From Actinomycetota bacterium (GTDB lineage: Bacteria > Actinomycetota > Rubrobacteria > Rubrobacterales > Rubrobacteraceae): 7,955 nucleotides of DNA. Shown in pieces: positions 1 to 6,212 of the stretch. Numbering within the stretch: position 1 is the stretch's first letter; every line of letters begins with the position of its first letter. Made by a program: the position numbers and the translations under genes. The stretch covers positions 1-7,955 of the forward strand of contig JAIVIG010000493.1 of the NCBI GenBank assembly GCA_020200675.1, read 5' to 3'. Under the pieces are notes generated by a model. It saw only the letters and a program-made list of their open reading frames with translations. It was not told where the DNA came from and searched no databases.

Positions 1-1033
1 CGTCGCGCAGGAGGTGGCCGTACTCCTTCATCGTCGAGCCGCAACCCGCGGCGTTGACGATCATGTTGTCGAGGTTCAGTCCCTCGAAGGTGTCTATGGT
101 CTTCCTCGCGAAGCCGAGCGACTCCTCCTCGCGCCCCGCGTGGGTACTGAGGGCGCCGCAGCAGCCCTGGCTCTTCGGCGCGACCACCTCGCAGCCCTCG
201 GCGGCGAGCACCCGAACCGTCGCGGCGTTGACCTGGGAGAAGAAGACCTGCTGCACGCACCCCAGGAGGAAGCCCACACGCTTGCGCCTCTGGCCGGTAG
301 GTTCCGTGAGCTCGGGGATCGTCTCCTCTCTTTGTAGCTCCGGCATGAGGGCCTCCATCGCCCTCATGCGCGCCGGGAGCCGGTCCATGACGCCCATTTT
401 GCGCAGCCTGTCGCCGATGCCGAATCGCTGGTAGAGCCGCAAGGGGCTGGCAGCGAGGCGCAGCCGGTTGCGGTAGGGGAAGAGGCGGAAGATCATGTCC
501 CTGAAGGCCTTGTCGTCGGCGCGGCGCTCGTAGCGGCGTTCGATCTGGGCCCGGGTCGCCTCGATGAGCTTGTCGTACTGCACGCCCGAGGGGCAGGCGG
601 TGACGCAGGCCATGCACCCGAGGCACAGGTCCCAGTGGCGCACCATCGTGTCGTCCATCGCCTCCTCGGTGAGACCCTTGTTCATCAGGTAGATGCGCCC
701 CCTGGGAGAGTCCATCTCCTCGCCGAAGAGGACGTAGGTCGGGCAGGTGGGCAGGCAGAAGCCGCAATGGACGCAGTCGTCTATGAGGGCCTTGTCCGGC
801 GGGTGATGGTCGTCGAAGGCCGGGAAAACGTAGCTCCCGCTCTCGGGCCGGTCCCTCCCCACCGTCTGCTGTAGCGAGTCCGTGGTGGCCGCGAACGTGG
901 TCTGTCCTAAGTCCTCCGGGCTGCCGGCGCCGATGGCCTCGGCTGCCGCTTCCTCCCGGGTCGTGCCTTCGCCGTCGCGCCGCTCGGTGGCGTCGGTCGC
1001 GTTGTAGCGCTCCTCGCCGTTCCGCTCCGTCAC
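1..1033 (-). CDS. glcF: Glycolate oxidase iron-sulfur subunit GlcF (3' end beyond window)
   Basis: The minus-strand frame is open from a GTG at 1033 to the window edge, giving 344 codons without a stop. It encodes the two-cluster ferredoxin-like subunit that carries electrons from GlcD/GlcE in glycolate oxidation to glyoxylate. Two CxxCxxCxxxCP motifs are visible, at C87/C90/C93/C97 (CVHCGFCLPTCPTY) and C137/C140/C143/C147 (CLGCMACVTACPSG), each expected to bind a 4Fe-4S cluster. The first of the two cysteine-rich CCG domains follows at about residues 259-332 (LLGC, GCCGA at 290-294, AAGCGS). The second CCG domain, roughly 90 residues by comparison with E. coli, should lie outside the window. 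The GTG overlaps the glcE stop (TAGTG) and has a GGGAGG site upstream. Odd point: E. coli GlcF has its first cluster near residue 25, so about 60 extra charged residues precede it here. No internal break is seen. Family assignment is firm. Confidence 0.93.
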   Translation of the reverse strand, partial: MTERNGEERYNATDATERRDGEGTTREEAAAEAIGAGSPEDLGQTTFAATTDSLQQTVGRDRPESGSYVFPAFDDHHPPDKALIDDCVHCGFCLPTCPTYVLFGEEMDSPRGRIYLMNKGLTEEAMDDTMVRHWDLCLGCMACVTACPSGVQYDKLIEATRAQIERRYERRADDKAFRDMIFRLFPYRNRLRLAASPLRLYQRFGIGDRLRKMGVMDRLPARMRAMEALMPELQREETIPELTEPTGQRRKRVGFLLGCVQQVFFSQVNAATVRVLAAEGCEVVAPKSQGCCGALSTHAGREEESLGFARKTIDTFEGLNLDNMIVNAAGCGSTMKEYGHLLRD

Positions 1034-2062
1034 TAGACACCTCCCACAAACCTGCCGGGGTTCATGCCGCCCCGGGGATCGAACTTCTCCTTTACCCGCC
1101 TGATGAGGCCAAGGTAATCGCCGCCGTTGTCCCACGTTCCGACCCGATTCTTCAGGACCAGCGGGGCCCTCTGCAGGGTGACGCTCCCTCCCTTACGGAC
1201 CCAGATCTCGCGCATCTCGTTGACGAAGTGGGCCAAAGCGTCCTCGTCCCCGTCGGCGAGCCCGACGAAGGTAACGCCGCTCGCCGCGTGGCCCGTGATG
1301 CGGGGATGGATAAGCCCCCTGCGCTCCGCCGCACCGAGGATCGACCCCAGCACGTCCGCCAGGTCCGCTGGTGGGGCGGCGATCTTGACCGCGACCCCTT
1401 CGTCACCGGCCGCGGGCGGTTGCAGCGGGCCGAGGTGTTCCACCTCCTCGTCCGAGAGCTCCCGCACCTCCCCGAAGGCCCTCAGGAGGAAGGAGGCCGT
1501 CTCGGCCTTCGTCTCGACGCCGGCCGGGATGCTCTCCACGAGGACCGTGAGCAGTCTGGCGTTCTCGCCGTAGTGCAGCTCGACGGCGGTCGGCTCGATC
1601 TGGGAGTGCACGATGGCCTGGGCCGCATCGCCAGCCGCTTGCGGGCTCTCGATCTCGACGGCGACCGTCCTCGATGCCTCGGGGATCGGGTGCAGCCGGA
1701 AGTTCGCGGTCGCGATGATGCCCAGAGTTCCCAGGGAGCCGGTGAACAGCTTCGATAGGTCGTAGCCGGCCACGTTCTTGACCACTTTGCTGCCGGCCTT
1801 CGCCACCGTTCCGTCGTGCAGGACGACGGTTATGCCGATGATCAGGTCCCTGACGGTCCCGTACTTGAACCTCCTCGGCCCCGACGACGAGCCCTTCGCG
1901 GGCGGCGAGCTTCATCAGCTCGCTCGTCTCCTCGACGGAGCCCGGCTCGACGACGAAGGAAGGTTCCACGCCCTCGACGGCGTCTTCGGGGGTTGCCTCG
2001 CGGAGGTTGTCCTCGCCGACCACGTTCTTCAGTTCTTCCAGGGGTATGTTCTTCGTCTGCAT
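1033..2062 (-). pseudogene. glcE: Glycolate oxidase FAD-binding subunit GlcE, broken by an internal deletion and frameshift
   Basis: GlcE is the second flavin-binding (PCMH-type) subunit of glycolate oxidase. The start is the ATG at 2062, which shares one base with the glcD stop (TGATG); GGAG lies at 2074-2071. The first 60 codons (2062-1883) read as a GlcE N-terminus ending REGLVV. The reading frame then changes near 1880-1890 and resumes as SGPRRFKYGTVRDLIIG, followed by KVVKNVAGYDL and GSLGTLGI, ending in MNPGRFVGGV with TAG at 1033. Compared with E. coli GlcE as I recall it, about 75-85 residues are missing between these parts, including the glycine-rich FAD loop. Total length is 1030 bases, not a multiple of three. 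The C-terminal part could start at an internal ATG at 1806 but would lack half the FAD domain. The gene is non-functional as read, unless the gap is an assembly error. Identity is firm; the cause of the break is not. Confidence 0.85.
1040..1045 (-). promoter_or_regulatory. Ribosome binding site fixing the glcF GTG start
   Basis: GGGAGG on the minus strand lies six bases (TGTCTA) before the GTG at 1033, inside the end of glcE. It supports the GTG start, and therefore the long N-terminal extension of GlcF, over the in-frame GTG at 862, which has no comparable site. The TAGTG overlap suggests translational coupling to glcE. Confidence 0.7.
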
Positions 2063-3421
2063 CAGAACTGCTCCACGATGCCGGCCTTCTGGAGGGGGTG
2101 CATCTGGAAAGGTCCGGGGCGTTCGCCGCACAGGCGCGGGGTAGGGAAGATCTTGCCCGGGTTCGAGATCTGGTGCGGGTCGAAGGCGCAGCGTAGGAGC
2201 TGCATGACGTTCATGTCGTCGGTCGTGAACATCTTGGGCATGTACTTCTTCTTGTCCTCGCCGATGCCGTGCTCGCCCGTGAGCGAACCGCCGTGCTCCA
2301 GGCAGGCGAACACGATCTCCCCTGCCAACTCCTCGGCCCTCTCGGCCTCGCCCTCCGCGTCGTTGTCGTAGAGGATGAGCGGGTGCAAATTTCCGTCCCC
2401 TGCGTGGAAGACGTTCGCCACCCGCAGGCCGTGCTTCTCGCTGAGCTCGGAGATCTTTTTGAGGACCGGTCCGAGTTCCGTGCGCGGGACGACGGAGTCC
2501 TGCACGTAGTAGTCGTTGGCGATGCGGCCCATCGCCCCGAAGGCCGCCTTGCGCCCTTTCCAGAAGAGCGCGCGCTGCTCGTCGTCTTCGGCGATCCGGA
2601 TCTCCGATGCGTTCGTCGCCCGGATGCACCGCGACCTCGACCGCCTCGATGGTGAGGGCGTCCATCATCTCTATGGCCGCAGGGACGATCCCCTCCCCGA
2701 TGATCCCCGAGACGGCCTCGCCTGCTTCCTCGGTGTCTTTGAAAGCCGCAAGGAGCGTTCTCACCGACTCGGGCTTGCGCACTATCCTCAGGGTTATCTT
2801 CGTGGCGATACCGAGCGTCCCCTCCGAGCCGACGAACGCCCCGAGGAGATCGTAGCCCGGCGTGTCGGGGACCCTGCCGCCCCCGATGTGCGCCACCGAG
2901 CCGTCTGGCAGGACTACCTCGGCGCCCATGACGTGGTTCGTCGTAAAGCCGTACTTCAAACAATGCACGCCGCCGGAGTTCTCGGCGAGGTTACCTCCGA
3001 TGGAGGAGACGATCTGGCTCGCCGGGTCCGGGGCATAGTAGTAACCTTCGTCGGCGACCTCCTGCGAGACCCAGACGTTTATGACCCCCGGCTCGACGAC
3101 GACCCGCTGGTTCGGGAGGTCCACCTCGAGGATCTTGCGCATCCTCGACATGACGATGAGCACACCCGCCTCTACCGGGAGCGCTCCGCCGGAGAGGCCG
3201 GTGCCGGAGCCGCGGGCGACGAACGGAATGCCCTCGTCGTAGCAGGTCTTGACTATCCGCTGGACGTGCTCGGCGGTCTCCGGCAGGACCACGAGATCCG
3301 GGATAACCCGGTAGTTCATGAGGCCGTCGCACTCGTAGGAGCGAAGCTGCTCGCGCTCGGAGATCACCCCCTCCGCGCCGAGGATGGATTCCATCGTCCG
3401 TATGAGCCGGCTACGCTCCAT
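2062..3421 (-). pseudogene. glcD: Glycolate oxidase catalytic subunit GlcD, broken by an internal deletion and frameshift
   Basis: GlcD is the catalytic FAD subunit of glycolate oxidase, in the FAD-linked oxidase (VAO/PCMH) family with D-lactate dehydrogenases. Codons 1-268 (3421-2618) carry the FAD loop VARGSGTGLSGGA at 68-80, PDPAS at 131-135, GGNLAENSGG at 142-151 and DLLGAFVGSEGTLGI at 191-205. Near 2605-2620 the frame changes. From about 2607 another frame gives SEIRIAEDD, FWKGRKAAFGAMGRI, FHAGDGNLHPL, LTGEHGIG and NPGKIFP, ending with TGA at 2064-2062. By comparison with remembered E. coli GlcD (499 residues), about 30-35 residues linking the FAD domain to the C-terminal domain are missing. 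Total length is 1360 bases, not a multiple of three. Both sides are well conserved, so the loss is recent or an assembly artefact. It starts 4 bases after the glxR stop. Confidence 0.88.
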
Positions 3422-3425
3422 GTCC

Positions 3426-4325
3426 TTAGCTCCCTTTCCCTACCTCGTGCTGCGCCAGATCCTCGATCTGGGTGAGTATCGCCGAGTGGTCCCTATCGCC
3501 CCGGCCCTTCGCCTTCAATGCCTCAAGCATCTGGTCCACGATGGCTGTTACCGGCAACGACACCCCGTACTCCCTGCCCGTCGCCAGGGCTATCCCCAGA
3601 TCTTTGTGATGCAATTCTATCCTAAACCCCGGGTCGAAGTCGCGGTCGAAAAACTTCTCCTTTTTCGCCTCCATCACCGCGCTGCCCGCCAAGCTCCCAG
3701 AGAGTGCCTCGACGACCTTCTCCGGCTTTACCCCGGCTTTCGATCCCAATACCAGAGCCTCGGAGACCGCCTCTATGGTGAGGGCCACCACGATCTGGTT
3801 GCACGCCTTCACCACCTGCCCGGCCCCTGTCGGTCCTACGTGCGTAGCGGCACTGCCCATCACGTCGAACAGGGGTTTCGCCCGCTCGAAGTCTTCCTCG
3901 CTGCCACCCACCATGATCGAGAGCGTCCCCTCCTCGGCCCCTGGCTGCCCGCCAGAGACGGGGGCGTCGAGCATCGAGGCCCCCCGCTCCTTCGCCTCCG
4001 CCGCGAGCTCCTCAGTCACCATCGGCGAGATGGTGCTCATATCCACCAGCAAGGTCCCCTCTTTTATCCCCTCAAAGAGACCACCCTCCCCGGCGACGAC
4101 TTCTTCGACCTGCGGCGAGTCGGGGAGCATGGTGATGATAACGTCGCTCTTCTCGGCCACTTCTTTGGGGCTATCTGCGACCTCCGCCCCGCCTTCGTTA
4201 GCGAGCTCCTCGGCCTTCTCCCTGGTACGGTTGTAGAGCACCAGCTCATGTCCGGCTTCCACGAGGTTCTGGGCCATCGGCTGGCCCATTATCCCCAGCC
4301 CTACGAACCCTATTCTTGCAGCCAT
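3426..4325 (-). CDS. glxR: Tartronate semialdehyde reductase (2-hydroxy-3-oxopropionate reductase)
   Basis: This NAD(P)H-dependent cytosolic enzyme reduces tartronate semialdehyde, the product of Gcl, to D-glycerate. It belongs to the beta-hydroxyacid dehydrogenase family. The 299 residues match the usual length (about 292-300). Visible motifs are the Rossmann loop GFVGLGIMG at 6-14, the substrate-binding DAPVSGGQPGAEEGTL at 120-135, the catalytic-lysine motif GAGQVVKACNQ at 167-177 with K173, and HHKDLGIA at 239-246 with K241. The N31/R33 pair after the second beta strand (LYNRTREK) suggests NADPH, the usual reading of this pattern, but this is inference. A strong AAGGAGG at 4336-4330 overlaps the hyi stop (TAAGGAGG) 4 bases before the ATG. 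The gene lies 9 bases after hyi and 4 before glcD. Close relatives such as 3-hydroxyisobutyrate dehydrogenase are possible from sequence alone; the gcl-hyi context favours GlxR (garR is the paralogous name). Confidence 0.93.
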   Translation of the reverse strand: MAARIGFVGLGIMGQPMAQNLVEAGHELVLYNRTREKAEELANEGGAEVADSPKEVAEKSDVIITMLPDSPQVEEVVAGEGGLFEGIKEGTLLVDMSTISPMVTEELAAEAKERGASMLDAPVSGGQPGAEEGTLSIMVGGSEEDFERAKPLFDVMGSAATHVGPTGAGQVVKACNQIVVALTIEAVSEALVLGSKAGVKPEKVVEALSGSLAGSAVMEAKKEKFFDRDFDPGFRIELHHKDLGIALATGREYGVSLPVTAIVDQMLEALKAKGRGDRDHSAILTQIEDLAQHEVGKGS

Positions 4326-4334
4326 GTCTCCTCC

Positions 4335-5144
4335 TTACAGCCTCAAGTCCGGGGCCGCAACGTCTCTGCCGCGCAGTTCGCGGGGTAACCAGCCCAAGCT
4401 ATCCTCGGTCGTCTCCGTCGTGGGGCCGTACTCCAGGCCCACATACCCATCGTAACCGAACTCCTCCAGAGCACCGAGGACGTACGGGAAACGGATCTCG
4501 CCCGTCCCCGGCTCCCCGCGCTCCGGTGAGTCCGCGATCTGGACGTGCCCGATGTGGTCGAAGTGCTCACGCAGCGTCGCTACCAGGTTCCCCTCCATCC
4601 GCTGCATCTGGAAGACGTCGTACTGAATCCTCACGTTCTCGCGGCCCACGCTCCTTACGAATTCGACCGCCTGCTCCGTCGTATTCAGCAGATACGGTCC
4701 GTTATCGAGCGTGCTCAACGCCTCCACCATGACCTCGACGCCGGCATCCCTGGCCTCGTCGGCGGCGAACCCGACGTTCTTCCTCTGCTCCTCCCTTCCC
4801 ATGCCGTCTATCTCGAGCCCGACGAGTACGTTAATCTTCCGGCAGTCAAGGGACCGCGCCAGCTCCAGCGCCACGGGCACGTTCTCTCGAAACTGCCCCT
4901 CACGCTCCGGGTCGCTGACCAGCCCCCGGTCTCCGGCCCCCAACATGTCCCCGGCGTCGAAGTTGAAGAGCGCAACCTCCAACCTTGCGTCCTTGATCGC
5001 TTTCTCGACCTCCCCGGGATCCTCCCCCGCAGCCCCGGGCCACCAGAACTCGACCGCCGAAAAGCCCGCCTCGGCCGCCCGCCCGAAGCGCTCCAGAAAC
5101 GGAACCTCGCCGAACAACATGAAAACGTTCGCGCAGAACCTCAT
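4335..5144 (-). CDS. hyi: Hydroxypyruvate isomerase
   Basis: Hyi interconverts hydroxypyruvate and tartronate semialdehyde and is typically encoded beside gcl and glxR. It is a TIM-barrel protein of the xylose isomerase-like/AP endonuclease 2 superfamily. With the ATG at 5144 the protein is 269 residues (E. coli Hyi about 258) and begins MRFCANVFMLFGE, matching the E. coli N-terminus in register. Other landmarks are VEFWWPG at 31-37, KINVLVG at 103-109, IQYDVFQMQRMEG at 173-185, GHVQIADSPERGEPGTGEI at 199-217 and VGLEY at 235-239. E141, D176, Q202 and E238 sit where the superfamily's metal ligands are expected (inferred by position). An upstream in-frame ATG at 5207 would add 21 residues unlike the family; GGGAGG at 5153-5148 favours 5144. 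It is the first gene of the operon after the regulator and is intact. Confidence 0.92.
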   Translation of the reverse strand: MRFCANVFMLFGEVPFLERFGRAAEAGFSAVEFWWPGAAGEDPGEVEKAIKDARLEVALFNFDAGDMLGAGDRGLVSDPEREGQFRENVPVALELARSLDCRKINVLVGLEIDGMGREEQRKNVGFAADEARDAGVEVMVEALSTLDNGPYLLNTTEQAVEFVRSVGRENVRIQYDVFQMQRMEGNLVATLREHFDHIGHVQIADSPERGEPGTGEIRFPYVLGALEEFGYDGYVGLEYGPTTETTEDSLGWLPRELRGRDVAAPDLRL

Positions 5145-5269
5145 CTTCCTCCCATCTTCCCGACTCACCCGACAACAACCTCGTAATCCCATAGCACTCA
5201 CTAGCACAGCCGTAAGCTAGCGGTAAGGGATATATTCCGCAGTATGGAAAAACGAGATGATGGAGGCTT
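5145..5269. other. Regulator-hyi intergenic gap, likely hyi operon promoter region
   Basis: These 125 bases separate the stop of the IclR-type gene from the hyi start and are clearly more AT-rich around 5224-5257 than their surroundings. They hold the 15-bp palindrome at 5235-5249. On the minus strand TATATC (5234-5229) directly follows it and resembles a -10 box (4 of 6), but no convincing -35 is found 16-18 bases upstream. I see no clear hairpin plus T-run terminator after the regulator gene, so read-through from the regulator into hyi remains possible. Confidence 0.45.
5235..5249. promoter_or_regulatory. Candidate IclR-family operator ahead of hyi
   Basis: TTCCGCAGTATGGAA is an imperfect palindrome with TTCC and GGAA arms around 7 bases, centred 98 bases before the hyi ATG. 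It matches the site at 6131-6145 at 10 of 15 positions, including TTnCGCA on the left and TGnAA on the right. IclR-family repressors commonly bind TTCC/GGAA-type palindromes of about this length. It lies next to a possible -10 box, as expected for repression. The assignment is inference from symmetry, position and recurrence. Confidence 0.5.
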
Positions 5270-6043
5270 TCAGGACGAGCCGAAAGCTTCGGAGAAGGAG
5301 GCGGAGATCCTCTTGACGTCGGGGACGAGCTCGTCCACGCGTCCTTTCTTCAGGCGGCTCGCGGGGCCGGAGATGCTCATGGCGGCGAAGACCTCGCCGT
5401 TCGGGCCGAAGACGGGGGTGGCGAGGCAACGGACGCCTTCTTCTTGCTCCTCGAAGTCGACCGCGTAGCCGTCCTTGCGTACCTTCTCGAGCTCGGTCCT
5501 AAGCTGGGAGGGGTCGGTTATCGTGCTAACGGTCTGCCGGGGCAGGCCCGTACGGGCGATGACGAAATCTATGAGACGCGGCGATTGGTAGGCCAGGAGA
5601 ACCTTTCCCGTTCCGCACGAGTGGAGGGGAATCCGGTTGCCCGGCTCGGTAAATATCCGCAGCATGCGGGTCGGCGGGGATGCCTGCTCTATGTACACGG
5701 CCGAGTTCCCCTCCAGCATCGCCAGGTTCGCGGTCTCCTGGCTCACCTGCACCAGCTCTTCGAGGAACGGCAGAGCCAGCGGCCCGATGCGCTCCCGGGC
5801 CGCGATGGCCATCATCAGGGACTTGGGCCCCAGGTCGTACCGCCGGGTCCGTTCGTCCCTGCGGACGTAGCCCTGGGCGGTCAGCGTCCCGAGCAGCCGA
5901 TGCACCGTCCCCACCGCCAGGTCGGTGGCCTCTCCGATCTCGCTCACCCCCAGAGCGCCCCCCGAACGGCTCAGGAACTCCAAAATTCCAAGCGCCCGCT
6001 CGACCGACTGCACCCTGCCCGTGCGCTCCGTTTCCCCTTCCAC
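5270..6043 (-). CDS. IclR-family transcriptional regulator, probably AllR-like glyoxylate sensor
   Basis: A 257-residue protein with the standard IclR layout. The winged helix-turn-helix spans about residues 11-72 (SVERALGILEFL, VSEIGEATDLAVGTVHRLLGTL, GYVRRDE, YDLG). The effector-binding domain spans about 85-250 (GNRIPLHSCGTGKVLLA at 135-151, GVRCLATPVF at 203-212, MSISGPASRL at 222-231). D196, C206, S223 and S225 fall at the same relative spacing as the glyoxylate-contacting D207, C217, S234 and S236 that I recall for E. coli AllR, with G144-T145 near its G154-A155. With gcl, hyi and glxR as neighbours, a glyoxylate-responsive repressor is the best reading. The start is a GTG at 6043 with GAGG about 6 bases upstream (AGGCGAGGTCGAG). 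It is divergent from gcl and upstream of hyi on the same strand. The family is certain; the ligand is inferred. Confidence 0.9.
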   Translation of the reverse strand: MEGETERTGRVQSVERALGILEFLSRSGGALGVSEIGEATDLAVGTVHRLLGTLTAQGYVRRDERTRRYDLGPKSLMMAIAARERIGPLALPFLEELVQVSQETANLAMLEGNSAVYIEQASPPTRMLRIFTEPGNRIPLHSCGTGKVLLAYQSPRLIDFVIARTGLPRQTVSTITDPSQLRTELEKVRKDGYAVDFEEQEEGVRCLATPVFGPNGEVFAAMSISGPASRLKKGRVDELVPDVKRISASFSEAFGSS

Positions 6044-6129
6044 CTCGACCTCGCCTGTCTATGCCTTGCCAGACGCGAAGGATCGCGCCGGCAAAAGGCT
6101 CTCACGAGCAGGCCGAACCGTCAAGCTGT

Positions 6130-6146
6130 TTTTCGCATCGTGAAAA
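6130..6146. promoter_or_regulatory. Candidate IclR-family operator in the regulator/gcl gap
   Basis: TTTTCGCATCGTGAAAA has perfect 5-base arms (TTTTC/GAAAA) around a 7-base centre. The inner 15 bases (6131-6145) resemble the site ahead of hyi, with the same arm spacing and a shared TTnCGCA...TGnAA pattern. Recurrence at both promoters of the same pathway makes it the best candidate target for the regulator encoded between them. Direct evidence is limited to symmetry and similarity. Confidence 0.5.
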
Positions 6147-6197
6147 GAAGGGTTGCGGGAGACAAGTATCCGGTGGAACAATCGGACGGATCACGGG

Positions 6198-6206
6198 AAA
6201 GGAGGT
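6198..6206 (+). promoter_or_regulatory. Ribosome binding site of gcl
   Basis: AAAGGAGGT is a near-complete match to the 16S rRNA tail, 6 bases before the ATG at 6213. It selects that start over an in-frame ATG at 6153, whose added 20 residues do not resemble Gcl; the protein from 6213 begins MAKMKV, like E. coli Gcl (MAKMRA). Confidence 0.85.
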
Positions 6207-6212
6207 CTTTCT

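Larger units (their letters stand above)
6044..6212. other. Divergent regulator-gcl intergenic region
   Basis: These 169 bases lie between the regulator's GTG and the gcl ATG and should hold promoters for both. The palindrome at 6130-6146 sits 75 bases from the gcl start and 95 from the regulator start, counted from its centre, so one site could serve both genes. On the minus strand TTGACG (6124-6119) looks like a -35 box, but no matching -10 lies 16-18 bases on. On the plus strand TTGCGG (6153-6158) and AACAAT (6177-6182) are a weak 18-base-spaced pair. The left half (6060-6110) is GC-rich with no recognisable gene. Confidence 0.45.

Noticed and set aside
3384..4388. Long plus-strand open frame opposite glxR (334 codons), with similar ones at 2516-3475 and 5444-6364
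   Set aside because: They are antisense to conserved genes and encode no recognisable motifs. Long antisense frames are expected in GC-rich coding DNA.
5145..5207. Upstream hyi start at 5207
   Set aside because: The extra 21 residues have no counterpart in Hyi, and GGGAGG sits just before 5144.
6096..6124. Promoter on the minus strand with TTGACG at 6124-6119
   Set aside because: No -10-like sequence lies 16-18 bases downstream, so a full promoter cannot be supported.
6153..6182. Promoter for gcl with TTGCGG and AACAAT
   Set aside because: It matches 3 of 6 and 4 of 6 consensus positions with an 18-base spacer, too weak to list as a feature.
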